DNA of 64,000 nucleotides from Cryobacterium breve (GCF_004402375.1 NZ_SOGJ01000034.1:62001-126000), one strand, 5' to 3'; shown: positions 24,994 to 33,671, numbered from the stretch's first letter. Notes: generated from the sequence alone by a model not told the origin. Numbers and translations: made by a program.

Positions 24994-26439
24994 ATGCGCC
25001 TCACCCGTGAAGAAATTGTCAGTGCCTACGTTGACCTGCTCGGCAGCGAGCGAGTGCTAACCGACGAGCAAACGCTCAAGGACAACAGCGCGGATCGGTA
25101 CTACAAAGTCGAGAACATCTTCGGCATCTACGCCCTGCCACTGCCTGCGGCCGTGGTGAAGCCCGGCACCCCGCAGGAGGTGGCCCAGGTACTGAAATTC
25201 GCGAACGATAACGGCATCAACGTTGTGCCGAAGACGGGCGGATCCGCGACCGAGGGCGGCCTCGAGACCGTTGTCGAGAATTCCATCGTTGTTGACGGTT
25301 CGGGCATGAATCAGATCCTCAACATCGATACCGACAACATGCTGGCGACCGTGCAGTGCGGAGTCTGCCTCGAGGACCTCGAGAACGAGCTCCGCAAGAT
25401 CGGCTTCACCACCGGTCACTCGCCGCAGTCCAAGCCCTTGGCCCAATATGGCGGACTGGTCGCTACCCGCTCCATCGGCCAGTTCTCCACTCTTTACGGT
25501 GGAATCGAAGACATGCTCGTCGGAGTCGAAACGGTCTTCCCAAACGGCGAAATCTGCCGCATCAAGAACGTCCCCCGTCGCGCAGCCGGCCCCGACATCC
25601 GTCACCTCGTGCTCGGCAACGAAGGTGCACTCAACTACATCACCGAAGTCACCGTCAAGATTTTCCGCTACTACCCGGAGAACAATAAGTTCTACGGCTA
25701 CCTGCTCAACGACATGAAGACCGGCCTGGAAATTCTCCGGGAGGTCATCACCCAGGGCTACCGTCCGTCCGTCGCCCGGCTCTACGACAAAGAAGATGGG
25801 CTGTACCACTTCAAGCACTTCTCGGACGGACGCTGCGTACTCATCTTTGTCGCCGAAGGGCCCAAGCCCATCGCTGACGCAACGGGAGCCGCCATCGAAG
25901 AGATCGTCTCCACCTTCGGCTCGGCGGATCGAGTCGACGACAAACTCATTGAGGACTGGTTCGACAACCTCAACTGGGACGTCTCGAAGATTGAAGAAGA
26001 ACGAATTGAGATTCGGGACACCTTGATCAACGGCTTCACCACGGAGATCTCGGGCAATTGGAGTGTCATTCACGACATCTACACCAATGCCCTCGACCGC
26101 ATCCGGAATGAAATCTCGGCGGAATTCAGCCTGCTCGGCGGGCACTCCAGCCACAGCTATCTCAACGGAACCAACATGTACTTCGTCTACTACTACAAGA
26201 TCGACGTTGATCCGACGGAAGAACGTGCCACATACCACGACCCGATCCAGAACATCATCGTCGAGGAAACCCTGAAACTGGGCGGTTCGATGTGCCACCA
26301 CCACGGCGTTGGAAAGCACCGCACGCACTTTCTGGCCGAGGAATACGGCTCTTCGCTCTACATGCTCGAAACGCTCAAAGCCGCATTCGACCCGAACGGG
26401 ATCATGAACCGCGGCACCATCTTCCCGCTCAAGAAGTAA
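24994..26439 (+). CDS. ygcU: FAD-linked oxidase/dehydrogenase, AGPS-like, YgcU-like
   Basis: 481-aa flavoenzyme of the VAO/PCMH superfamily, related to alkyldihydroxyacetonephosphate synthase. The FAD-binding half shows PAAVVKPGTPQEVAQVLKFA, VVPKTGGSATEGG, TGHSPQSKPLAQYGGLVATR and NEGALNYITEVTVK. The C-terminal half ends in SMCHHHGVGKHRTHFLAEEYG (about 430-450), the AGPS-type HHHGVG active-site motif. E. coli YgcU is the closest named relative I can recognise; its substrate is unknown. First gene of a four-gene operon behind an attenuator. An oxidised hydroxy-acid or sugar acid is the likely substrate class (inference). Confidence 0.8.
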   Translation: MRLTREEIVSAYVDLLGSERVLTDEQTLKDNSADRYYKVENIFGIYALPLPAAVVKPGTPQEVAQVLKFANDNGINVVPKTGGSATEGGLETVVENSIVVDGSGMNQILNIDTDNMLATVQCGVCLEDLENELRKIGFTTGHSPQSKPLAQYGGLVATRSIGQFSTLYGGIEDMLVGVETVFPNGEICRIKNVPRRAAGPDIRHLVLGNEGALNYITEVTVKIFRYYPENNKFYGYLLNDMKTGLEILREVITQGYRPSVARLYDKEDGLYHFKHFSDGRCVLIFVAEGPKPIADATGAAIEEIVSTFGSADRVDDKLIEDWFDNLNWDVSKIEEERIEIRDTLINGFTTEISGNWSVIHDIYTNALDRIRNEISAEFSLLGGHSSHSYLNGTNMYFVYYYKIDVDPTEERATYHDPIQNIIVEETLKLGGSMCHHHGVGKHRTHFLAEEYGSSLYMLETLKAAFDPNGIMNRGTIFPLKK

Positions 26440-26451
26440 CTTCCCCTTCCG

Positions 26452-26503
26452 GCGCGGGTGCGCCAGAGCGCACACAGAGGTGTGGCTCCTGGCGCACCCG
26501 CGC
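26452..26503. repeat. 15-bp intergenic hairpin inside the ygc operon
   Basis: GCGCGGGTGCGCCAG (26452-26466) pairs perfectly with 26489-26503, with an inner CACAC/GTGTG stem in the 22-nt loop. It lies between ygcU and ygcW in the middle of an apparent operon, so it may tune relative expression or protect mRNA ends. Confidence 0.7.
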
Positions 26504-26529
26504 GCCAAACATAGAAATCGAGAATACGC

Positions 26530-27318
26530 ATGACTGACGTCAACATTTCTGACTTCCAGATGGACTTCTTCTCAATCAAGGGCAAGAACGCCATCGTCAC
26601 CGGCGGAAACACCGGACTCGGGCAGGCCTTCAGCCTCGCCTTGGCCAAAGCAGGCGCGAATGTGTTCGCCGTCAGCATCATGCCCGACGACGGGGAAACC
26701 GGCGCACTGGTCGAGGCAGCCGGCGCTAAGTACGCATACCTCATGTCGGATATCACGGCCGAGGGAAACCCCAAACTGATTGTCGAGGCCTGCATTGCGG
26801 AATTCGGCAGCGTCGATGTCCTCGTGAACTGCGCCGGCCGCAGCCTCAACGAACCCGACGTCACCAAGTACACGCGCAAGCAGTGGGACCCGATGGTTGC
26901 TCTCAACCTCACCGCGGCCTTCGAGATGTCGCACGAATGCGCAAAGTATATGATCCCGCAGGGCAGCGGCAAGATCATCAACATTTGCTCGGTGTTCACC
27001 TTCCTCGGTGGCCAGTGGTCACCCGCGTACGCCGCAACCAAGCACGGCATCGCAGGCTTCACCAAGGCATACTGCGACGAACTGGCTCAGTTCGGAATCC
27101 AAGTGAACGGCATCGCTCCCGGCTATTACGCCACCGAGCTCACGTCGGAAACCCGCGCCAACGCTGACACCAACCAGCGCGTCCTCGACCACATCCCGGC
27201 CAACCGTTGGGGCCAGACCCAGGACCTCATGGGGGCAACAGTGTTCCTCGCAAGCCGCGCTTCCGACTACGTGAACGGGCACATCCTCAGCGTCGACGGG
27301 GGATACCTGGTGCGCTAA
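26530..27318 (+). CDS. ygcW: SDR-family dehydrogenase, YgcW-like
   Basis: 262-aa short-chain dehydrogenase/reductase. It has the coenzyme motif TGGNTGLG (24-31), NCAG in VLVNCAGRS, the catalytic Ser in NICSVFTFLGG and the YAATK active site (Tyr about 167, Lys about 171), and ends with GHILSVDGGYLVR. Relatives include 2-deoxy-D-gluconate 3-dehydrogenase and gluconate 5-dehydrogenase; YgcW of E. coli is the matching member of the ygc cluster. It would interconvert a keto and hydroxy group on a sugar-acid-like substrate using NAD(P). An upstream hairpin separates it from ygcU. Confidence 0.82.
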   Translation: MTDVNISDFQMDFFSIKGKNAIVTGGNTGLGQAFSLALAKAGANVFAVSIMPDDGETGALVEAAGAKYAYLMSDITAEGNPKLIVEACIAEFGSVDVLVNCAGRSLNEPDVTKYTRKQWDPMVALNLTAAFEMSHECAKYMIPQGSGKIINICSVFTFLGGQWSPAYAATKHGIAGFTKAYCDELAQFGIQVNGIAPGYYATELTSETRANADTNQRVLDHIPANRWGQTQDLMGATVFLASRASDYVNGHILSVDGGYLVR

Positions 27319-27328
27319 GCGCCGGCAC

Positions 27329-28804
27329 ATGACGATGAATCTCACAATGACGAAGAAGTACATTCTTGGGATCGACGGCGGCTCGCAAAGTTCGAAGGTG
27401 GTCATATTCGACACCGAAGGACGAGTTGTGTGCGAGGCCAGCCAGGCCTTGGAGCCCCTCTACACACCCGAACCGGGGGTTGTAGAGCATCCGAACGACG
27501 ACCTCTACGACTCTATTGTTGCCGCCGCGTCGCGCGCAATGAAGGCATTCCAGGGCGATCCGGCAGACATCATCGGTGTGGGCCTGTGCACCATCCGGTG
27601 CTGTCGCGCCCTGACCCGCGCAGACGGCACTCTCGTCGAGCCAGTGCAGAGCTGGATGGACGAACGCCTCTCCAAACCCTACGAACCGACCAACGATGAC
27701 GTCGTCCACGTGACGACGACGTCGGGCTACCTGATGGGGCGGCTCACGGGCCAGCTCACCGATACCATCGCCAACTATATCGGCCCCTGGCCAATGGATG
27801 TCGAGACCTGGGACTGGTTCACCGACCAGAAAACCTTCGACTCCTACAACCTCAGCCGAAGCATGTTGTATCGGCTGCAGATGCCTGGCGAAGTCGGCGG
27901 TTACGTGAACGAAGAGTTCGCGACCCGCACCGGTATCCCGCAGGGTCTCCCGGTCGTACACACCGCAAACGACAAGGCCGCTGAGGCGCTGGGGGCCGGC
28001 CTCCGCGACGAAACGACAGGACTGGTGTCACTCGGCACGTACATAACGGGGATGATCGTTGGCAACGAATACGTTGCCGAACCAAAGTCCTACTTCTCCA
28101 ATTTTGCGTCCGAACCGCATCGGTACCTCTACGAATGCGGGGGTATCCGCCGTGGCATGTGGACTGTTTCGTGGCTGCGTAACCTGCTCGGACGGGAAAT
28201 CACCGAGGCCGCAGCGGCCGCCGGGGTGACCGGAGATGAACACCTCAACGCAGTGGCGTCCGGCGTTCCTGCGGGGAGTGACGGCCTCCTGTGCGTCCTC
28301 GATTGGCTCGCACCTCCCACACAGCCGTATAAGAAGGGGATGTTCATCGGTTTTGATGAACGCCACGGCTATGCCCACATGTATCGCGCCATCCTCGAAG
28401 GCATCGCCTTCACCATGAAGCAAAACATGGTGGAGATGGAAGAAGAGCGAGCGATCAGCATCGAAACGCTCGTCATCTCCGGCGGAGGTTCCTACAGCGA
28501 TTTGTGCATGCAGATCTTTGCCGATGTCTTCGGCCTCCCTGTGGTGCGCAATGAGGTGCGCAACGCAGCCGGCCTCGGCGCCGCCATCTGCGTCGCCGTG
28601 GCCTGCGGCGTGTACCCCACCTTCGATGACGCCTCAGGTCAAATGGTCCATCGCGAGGATCGCTTTGAGCCCAATGCCGACAACGTCGATCTCTACACCC
28701 AGCTCCGCGCGGTTTCCGTCGAAATCACGACGCAGACCGACGTCATTCTCCAACGCACGCACCGTATCCTTCACGATCGCAAAGGGGCAATCGCACATGT
28801 ATAA
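27329..28804 (+). CDS. ygcE: FGGY-family carbohydrate kinase, YgcE-like
   Basis: 491-aa sugar kinase of the FGGY family. The phosphate-1 motif ILGIDGGSQSSKVVIFD lies near the N-terminus, VGLCTIRCCRAL and VEPVQSWMDER in the first domain, and LVISGGGSYSDLCMQIFADV with VRNEVRNAAGLGAA in the second (the FGGY signature region). It would phosphorylate a polyol, ketose or sugar acid; the product is a plausible ligand for the GlpP-family regulator. It begins 11 bp after ygcW. ATGs at 27335 and 27347 are alternative starts. Its end overlaps the transporter start by eight bases. Confidence 0.85.
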   Translation: MTMNLTMTKKYILGIDGGSQSSKVVIFDTEGRVVCEASQALEPLYTPEPGVVEHPNDDLYDSIVAAASRAMKAFQGDPADIIGVGLCTIRCCRALTRADGTLVEPVQSWMDERLSKPYEPTNDDVVHVTTTSGYLMGRLTGQLTDTIANYIGPWPMDVETWDWFTDQKTFDSYNLSRSMLYRLQMPGEVGGYVNEEFATRTGIPQGLPVVHTANDKAAEALGAGLRDETTGLVSLGTYITGMIVGNEYVAEPKSYFSNFASEPHRYLYECGGIRRGMWTVSWLRNLLGREITEAAAAAGVTGDEHLNAVASGVPAGSDGLLCVLDWLAPPTQPYKKGMFIGFDERHGYAHMYRAILEGIAFTMKQNMVEMEEERAISIETLVISGGGSYSDLCMQIFADVFGLPVVRNEVRNAAGLGAAICVAVACGVYPTFDDASGQMVHREDRFEPNADNVDLYTQLRAVSVEITTQTDVILQRTHRILHDRKGAIAHV

Positions 28805-30113
28805 ATCCGGCCAGTCCAAGAAGATCTTTCAACTCGTCCTGCTGATTCTGGCGGGAGGTTCCATCTACCCGTTGGTGTACCTGCGTCAAAACTTTGAAGC
28901 GACCATTCTGCAGGTCTTCGACATGTCCAACGCTGAGTTGGCGAATCTGTACTCGATGCTCGGCATCATCTTCGTCGTCGGCTACCTCCCCAGCGGATGG
29001 CTGGCCGACAAGTTCCCGACGAAATACATGATCACCTTTTCGTTGGTGCTCACAGCGGTCGCGGGCTTGTTCTACGCCCGAATCCCGGACAAGTCGATGT
29101 TGGTCTACATCTTCCTGGTCTGGGGCTTTGCCTCGGTGTTCACGTTCTGGAGCGCACTCCTCAAGGCCGTCAACCTGCTCGCCGAAAAGAACGAAGAAGG
29201 TAGATTCTTCGGCGCTCTGGATGGGGGTCGCGGAGTGGTTGAGGCGGCACTCGCCACCGTCGCGGTTGCCATCTTCGCCGCCTTCGTCGGTGACGGCGGG
29301 TCGAACCTGGCCGACACAAAAGCTGGATTCCAAGCGGTCGTGTACATGTACTGTGCTGTGCTCATCGTGCTCGCTCTTGTGCTCTTCTTCGTGCTCTCCA
29401 GCGACGAGACGGCGAAAGATGAGGTGACCCACGGCGAACCCGCCGAATCGACATTCGCCGCAGTTCGCCGAATCCTCAAGATCCGCGAAGTCTGGGTGCT
29501 GATGCTCGCCCTGTTCTGCGGTTACACCCTCTTCTGGGCCTACTACTACTTCTCGGGATACCTCACCACCAACCACGCTGTGACACCCGTTGCAGCCGGC
29601 GTCGTGACAGTCGTCGTGATGTGGATGCGCCCCATCGGAGGCTTCGGCGGAGGGTACCTCGCCGACAAACTCGGCAAATCTCGCGTCTTGTCGGCCGCCA
29701 TGTTGGTTTCGGCGATCGGGCTCATCGCTCTGGCGCTCATGCCGGGTGGTTTCGCCATTGGACTGGTCTACGCTCTGGTCGTTCTGGTCGGGCTGTTCGT
29801 CTACGTCATCCGGGGTGTCTACTGGTCGCTACTGGAAGACTGCCGCGTCCCAGTTGCCGCGACAGGGATCGCGATTGGACTGATCTCGCTGGTCGGGTAC
29901 CTTCCCGACATCGTCCTTCCTCAGATCAGCGCCGCGATATACACCGCCTACGGTGACGACGTCGCCGGTGCCAATAACCTGTACTTCCTCATCACGGCTG
30001 GCATTGGTCTAGTGGGCGCAGTGGCTGCGGGATACTTCGCCGTCCTGGTCAAGAAACGCAAGGTCGCCGAGGCTGAGCAGAGCGCCGTCTCCGCCACTCT
30101 CGTGGGATCCTGA
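28797..30113 (+). CDS. yqcE: MFS transporter, YqcE-like
   Basis: 438-aa major facilitator with about twelve hydrophobic helices. It has a loop motif GYLPSGWLADKFPTKYMITF between helices 2 and 3 and GGFGGGYLADKLGKSRVLSA as its second-half counterpart. Of the E. coli ygc genes it matches the transporter yqcE in context: kinase, SDR, FAD enzyme and transporter together. The ATG lies inside the kinase 3' end, so translation is coupled; a longer reading overlaps the kinase out of frame. It is presumably the uptake system for the cluster's substrate. Confidence 0.82.
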   Translation: MYKSGQSKKIFQLVLLILAGGSIYPLVYLRQNFEATILQVFDMSNAELANLYSMLGIIFVVGYLPSGWLADKFPTKYMITFSLVLTAVAGLFYARIPDKSMLVYIFLVWGFASVFTFWSALLKAVNLLAEKNEEGRFFGALDGGRGVVEAALATVAVAIFAAFVGDGGSNLADTKAGFQAVVYMYCAVLIVLALVLFFVLSSDETAKDEVTHGEPAESTFAAVRRILKIREVWVLMLALFCGYTLFWAYYYFSGYLTTNHAVTPVAAGVVTVVVMWMRPIGGFGGGYLADKLGKSRVLSAAMLVSAIGLIALALMPGGFAIGLVYALVVLVGLFVYVIRGVYWSLLEDCRVPVAATGIAIGLISLVGYLPDIVLPQISAAIYTAYGDDVAGANNLYFLITAGIGLVGAVAAGYFAVLVKKRKVAEAEQSAVSATLVGS

Positions 30114-30184
30114 GCTCGGTTCGGGGAGTGGGCAGCGGGCTCGGAGTCAGCCTCCCGACCGTCTAGCTTCACCACCTCATGATT

Positions 30185-30224
30185 CGCCAGAGGGCGGCCC
30201 CGATCGCGGGGTCGCCCTCTGGCG
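30185..30224. terminator. bidirectional hairpin after yqcE
   Basis: CGCCAGAGGGCG (30185-30196) pairs with CGCCCTCTGGCG (30213-30224), continued by an inner CCCCG/CGGGG stem: about 18 bp with one G-T pair. It lies between convergent genes. Confidence 0.75.
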
Positions 30225-30282
30225 TTGTGCGGAAGAGGGCCTGGCGGCGGGGTCTGGTTCGGGGTAGACCTGCGACCAGGTG

Positions 30283-31002
30283 TCAGACCGCCGGCATCGC
30301 TGCATCCGTCACTGCGTCGAGCACGGCCCGCACGGTTCCCGGGTCACCGATGATGCGGAAGTGCCCGCCCACGCGTAGCTGGATGTTGCGGGCACCGACG
30401 AGTTCACTGCCCTCGGGGATATGCGGGTCGAACACACCGTAGATCGAGGTGATGCGGTCGTTGACCCGGTGGTCAAGGCCAAGGTCGTGCAGTGCCACAT
30501 TGGCGGGGGCGAAGGCACGGATGCTCGGAACGACCCAGTAGCGCGCATAGCGGGAGCCGCCGAAGGGAGCACTGATCGCGGCCATCGCGCTCACCCGGCG
30601 GCCCGGGTCATCCGTCGTCATCAGCAGTTTGCCGATCAGGCCGCCCTTGCTGTGCGCGACGATGATGACGTCGGTCAGGTTCTCCCGCTCGAGGTAGTCG
30701 GACACTGTTGCAGCAGCATCCGCCAGCGAACGCCGGTTGCGACCGAGCTTCGCCACCACGTGCACCGGATGCCCGTGGTTGTGCAGAATCTGGATCAGTG
30801 GCCGCATGAACTGCCAGGACTCGTACACCCCGGGGATGATGACGATCGGAGCTTTGACGCCGGAGCGGAAGTCCGCCGGTCGGGCACGGGAAAGGAAGGC
30901 GCGGGTCTGCCCGATTGACGCGTAGACGTAATCGAGCAGCCACCATCGGGCTTCGCGCAGGTGGCGGCGCAGTAGACGGGGGTTCAGCAGACGCAGACTC
31001 AT
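30283..31002 (-). CDS. alpha/beta hydrolase (lipase-like)
   Basis: 239-aa alpha/beta hydrolase. PIVIIPGVYESWQFMRPLI carries the oxyanion-loop region, and VAHSKGGLIGKLL holds the nucleophile serine in a variant Gly-x-Ser-x-Gly (His-Ser-Lys-Gly-Gly). An acidic residue follows in SIYGVFDPHIPEGS, and the catalytic histidine lies in VGGHFRIIGD. This resembles esterase/lipase proteins acting on lipids or small esters. Its ATG overlaps the stop of the upstream hydrolase (ATGA), so the two form an operon on the minus strand. Substrate unknown. Confidence 0.8.
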   Translation of the reverse strand: MSLRLLNPRLLRRHLREARWWLLDYVYASIGQTRAFLSRARPADFRSGVKAPIVIIPGVYESWQFMRPLIQILHNHGHPVHVVAKLGRNRRSLADAAATVSDYLERENLTDVIIVAHSKGGLIGKLLMTTDDPGRRVSAMAAISAPFGGSRYARYWVVPSIRAFAPANVALHDLGLDHRVNDRITSIYGVFDPHIPEGSELVGARNIQLRVGGHFRIIGDPGTVRAVLDAVTDAAMPAV

Positions 31003-31895
31003 GGGGCCGGATACTCGATTGGCCGCTGCGCGGTCGGCGGCTGCTTGACCGACGGATGTCGTTGAACGTGCGCATCGATGACGGCGGATGTATGCGCAGC
31101 GGCGCTGTGGTGAACCAGGTGGCGGTGCCCCGCGACCTCCAGGAGACGCCCATCCGGCGCGGCGGCGGCCAGCGCCGCACACCAGGAGCTGCCCGAAACG
31201 GGATCGTCGTCGCCGCGGATCACGAGGGTGGGGGAGCGCACTTCGTGGAGGGCCAGGTCGGTGCGGTAGTCGAGCATGGCCGCGAGTTCGGTGGAGAACC
31301 AGCGCGGGCCGCACTCGAGGTAGTCCTGGAACACGATCAGGTTGCCGGACGGTGACTCCTTGACCACATCCCGGGTCAGGCCCATCGCCTGCTGCACGGC
31401 AGTGGCCCGACGCGGATCGGTGACGGGACCGATCAGAACCAGGTGGGAGACGGCATCCGGTCGTTGCCGGGCCAACTCGGTGACGAACTGGGCACCCATC
31501 GAATGGCCGACCACAACCACCCGCGGCACCTCGAGCTGGTCGAGAACTCGGCCGAGCAGGGTGCCATATTCTTCGACCGCAAGCGGCCGCTCGGGCTTGC
31601 GGGTGCCGCCGAAACCGGGGAGGTCGAGCGAATGGGTGTGACCGGTGGCCGCCAGGCTCTGCTGCATCCGGCGGAAGTAGCGGTGCGAGGCGCCGATGCC
31701 GTGCACCAGCAGGTAGGTGGGCGGCTCGGCCTCCGACGCCGCGTCGCGCGCATGGGCGGTGCTGGCCAGGGAGTGCACGGTGAACTCATGCCCGTCCACC
31801 TCGATGTTGCGGCGACGGGCGGGCACGCCGGCCGGGCGCCGTCGGTCGGCGCTCGCGCGGGTACTGCTCGTCACGGGGGTTTCCTTCGGGTTCAT
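30999..31895 (-). CDS. alpha/beta hydrolase
   Basis: 298-aa alpha/beta-fold hydrolase. YLLVHGIGASHRYFRRM is the oxyanion loop, VVVGHSMGAQF the nucleophile elbow (GHSMG), RGDDDPVSG the acid region and EVAGHRHLVHHS the histidine. The N-terminus is Arg/Ala-rich. It is translationally coupled to the second hydrolase. The family includes esterases, epoxide hydrolases and haloperoxidase-like enzymes; no neighbouring pathway narrows this. Confidence 0.82.
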   Translation of the reverse strand: MNPKETPVTSSTRASADRRRPAGVPARRRNIEVDGHEFTVHSLASTAHARDAASEAEPPTYLLVHGIGASHRYFRRMQQSLAATGHTHSLDLPGFGGTRKPERPLAVEEYGTLLGRVLDQLEVPRVVVVGHSMGAQFVTELARQRPDAVSHLVLIGPVTDPRRATAVQQAMGLTRDVVKESPSGNLIVFQDYLECGPRWFSTELAAMLDYRTDLALHEVRSPTLVIRGDDDPVSGSSWCAALAAAAPDGRLLEVAGHRHLVHHSAAAHTSAVIDAHVQRHPSVKQPPTAQRPIEYPAP

Positions 31896-32059
31896 GTGCA
31901 GAAATACTAGCGTTCGCGGATACGGGCGGTCTCGGCGAGCGGAGGGGGCCGGGCTGGGGGGTGGGCTGGGCTATTTCGGGCGGGAGGGGATATCCGTCAG
32001 TGATAAGACGGATGCCCGCCGGATTCCTCACGCTCGCTTCATCGCGCAGGATAGAAGGC

Positions 32060-32470
32060 ATGGCCCATCGTCAACGCAAGCCCGCCGCTTCCGACCTCGC
32101 CCGCGACCGGGCGGAGAAGACGTGCGCCTCGTGTGGGCGGCGCATCGAATGGCGCGCGAAGTGGGCGAGCAACTGGGACTCGGTGAAGTACTGCTCGACC
32201 GCGTGCCGTGCACATGGTGTCAACGCGACCGATGTCCGGCTGGAAGAGGCCATCGGGGCATTGCTCACTGCGCGGGCGAACGATGCCACGATCTGCCCGT
32301 CCGAGGCGGCGAAAGCGGTCGGCGGCGAGGAGTGGCGCGAGCTCATGGAGCCGTCCCGACGAGCCGCACGCCGCATGGTCGCCCGCGGTGAACTGCAGAT
32401 CACGCAGGGCGGGGCCGTGGTCGATCCGTCGACCGCGAAGGGTCCGATTCGGTTGCGACGGGTGCGTTAG
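32060..32470 (+). CDS. DUF2256/DUF3253 protein
   Basis: 136-aa protein with an N-terminal four-cysteine zinc motif (KTCASCGRRIEW and VKYCSTACRAHG; DUF2256-like) and a C-terminal winged-helix-like DUF3253 region (LEEAIGALLTARANDATICP, RRAARRMVARGELQITQ). Both domains are widespread but uncharacterised; the C-terminal one suggests nucleic-acid binding. The start after AGAAGG is at MAHRQRK. A short inverted repeat (ATCCGTC/GACGGAT) lies about 50 bp upstream. Confidence 0.82.
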   Translation: MAHRQRKPAASDLARDRAEKTCASCGRRIEWRAKWASNWDSVKYCSTACRAHGVNATDVRLEEAIGALLTARANDATICPSEAAKAVGGEEWRELMEPSRRAARRMVARGELQITQGGAVVDPSTAKGPIRLRRVR

Positions 32471-33019
32471 GAGCCTGAACTGCCATCGACCAGGAAGGAG
32501 CGAACGTCGATGACCGGAATGCATAACCCTCTCACCCAGGCCTGCTCCTCGAGGACTATCTCGGGGACGTCAGGCTTGCCGGCGCCGCGCGATGCCGCGC
32601 GACGCCTCCACGTCATTCGGGGACGCTGTCTCGCATCTGCCATGCACACTCTGCCGTGACCGCCGACATGGCAGTGCGAATATGCCACGGCCGGAGTTGC
32701 GGCCGCTCGCAGGTTGGGTGCGCGAGAGCGGTCTGGCCGCGCGCGGGTGCTGCGCCGCTTGGCGCGTGGCACGCCACCAGCGCAACGGCGCGGCACCCGC
32801 GCTCGCGGAGCGCCTCGGCGTGCACGTCGACGTGATGAGCGACCGGGGCGAAAGCATCATCCGCGACCGGGCCGCCGCCAAGCATCCGGCTTCGGAAGGG
32901 CGCGCAGTGCTGAAAGCGACCGGCACGATGCCCATTTGCCGGAATGCTTGCGTGGCCGGCTGTTCGCCCGATACGGTTGGCCTACGCCACGCCACGCAAT
33001 GCCACGAGAGGAGCCGCAC
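32471..33019. other. intergenic region with repeat element and ORF remnants
   Basis: No gene I can name. A 49-codon ORF at 32510-32659 has a strong AGGAAGGAG site, but its sequence is Arg/Ser-rich and unconvincing. On the minus strand, a 35-codon tail ending at 32467 (PDVPEIVLEEQAWVRGLCIP and onward) reads like the end of a lost gene. A 60-nt palindromic element lies at 32741-32800. Confidence 0.5.
32741..32800. repeat. 60-nt nested palindrome, copy 1 (family D)
   Basis: Outer arms CGCGGGTGCTGCGCCG and CGGCGCGGCACCCGCG pair over 16 bp with one G-T, enclosing an inner GTGGC-AC-GCCAC palindrome. Related 60-nt units lie at 35348, 36648 and 43400. Confidence 0.8.
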
Positions 33020-33088
33020 ATGATTCGTTCAGACTTTGCAGGATTGACCTGCATGACCGCCGGCCTCTTCGGCGTCACTACCGACTGA
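33020..33088 (+). CDS. 22-codon leader ORF upstream of the exporter locus
   Basis: Short ORF, MIRSDFAGLTCM then TAGLFGVTTD, with a GAGAGGAG ribosome site seven bases before its ATG. It lies 224 bp upstream of the next gene and is followed by GC-rich hairpins. It is too short for a functional assignment and may be an attenuator leader peptide. This rests only on its ribosome site and position. Confidence 0.4.
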   Translation: MIRSDFAGLTCMTAGLFGVTTD

Positions 33089-33252
33089 TCGGCCGAGAGA
33101 TTCCGCCGCCCGTCGGGCGGTGACGCCCTCGACGCCCCTGCCGAAACCCGCGCACTCCGCGCTTTCGGTCTGATCGCTCCGGCGATCGCTTCCCTGACAT
33201 CGCGCAGTTGACGATGTCGTTCCTGTGCCGCCTCAGGCGGCCCCGCCGGTGC

Positions 33253-33282
33253 GCACGACGGATGCGATTGCATCCGTCGTGC
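33253..33282 (+). terminator. strong leader hairpin (attenuator-like)
   Basis: GCACGACGGATGC (33253-33265) pairs perfectly with 33270-33282 over the tetraloop GATT, 30 nt before the start of the next gene. There is no T-run after it. A stem this stable directly upstream of a start could act in attenuation or limit translation. Confidence 0.55.
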
Positions 33283-33311
33283 CTGCACCGTCACAGTGAG
33301 GCTCAATCACC

Positions 33312-33620
33312 ATGAATACAACCCTGTCGACCACGACCGGTCGCCACGACCATCCGCCGCAACCGCGGCCCGAACAGGCGCCGGAGCGCTCGCAGCCGCG
33401 GCCGCGGCGCGTCGGCCCGATCGATCGCCTCGCCCTGCACGTGGGCGTCGCCCTGATCAAATGGGGGCGACGCCCCGGCGCGGTCCGTCCTGCCACCCAA
33501 GTAGCTGTAGAGGCAGCGGACTGGGACGCCGCGCTCCGTGTCCGAGAGGAGCGCGAGCGGGCTGTGGAACGCCGGCGCGTGGACCTGCTCGGTTACCGGT
33601 TGACCGTCCCGTTCCGATGA
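33312..33620 (+). CDS. small basic protein of unknown function
   Basis: 102 residues, rich in Arg and Pro in the first third. The middle reads GPIDRLALHVGVALIKWGRR and the last third is a charged, probably helical, segment (AALRVREERERAVERRRVD). There is no signal peptide or clear membrane span. It sits between the short leader ORF and the DHA2 exporter and is followed by a 12-bp hairpin. I do not recognise a family. Confidence 0.6.
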   Translation: MNTTLSTTTGRHDHPPQPRPEQAPERSQPRPRRVGPIDRLALHVGVALIKWGRRPGAVRPATQVAVEAADWDAALRVREERERAVERRRVDLLGYRLTVPFR

Positions 33621-33636
33621 GCCAACGTGACGATGG

Positions 33637-33671
33637 GTGCCCACGGCGGCCTGTGCGGTCGCCGTGGGCAC
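33637..33671 (+). terminator. hairpin after the 102-aa gene
   Basis: GTGCCCACGGCG (33637-33648) pairs with CGCCGTGGGCAC (33660-33671) over 11 nt, 16 bp past the stop codon and before the exporter gene. Confidence 0.65.

Noticed and set aside
32510-32659. 49-codon ORF with a strong ribosome site
   Set aside because: The amino-acid composition is not protein-like, and the opposite strand of the same bases reads better as a gene tail. Not credited as a gene.
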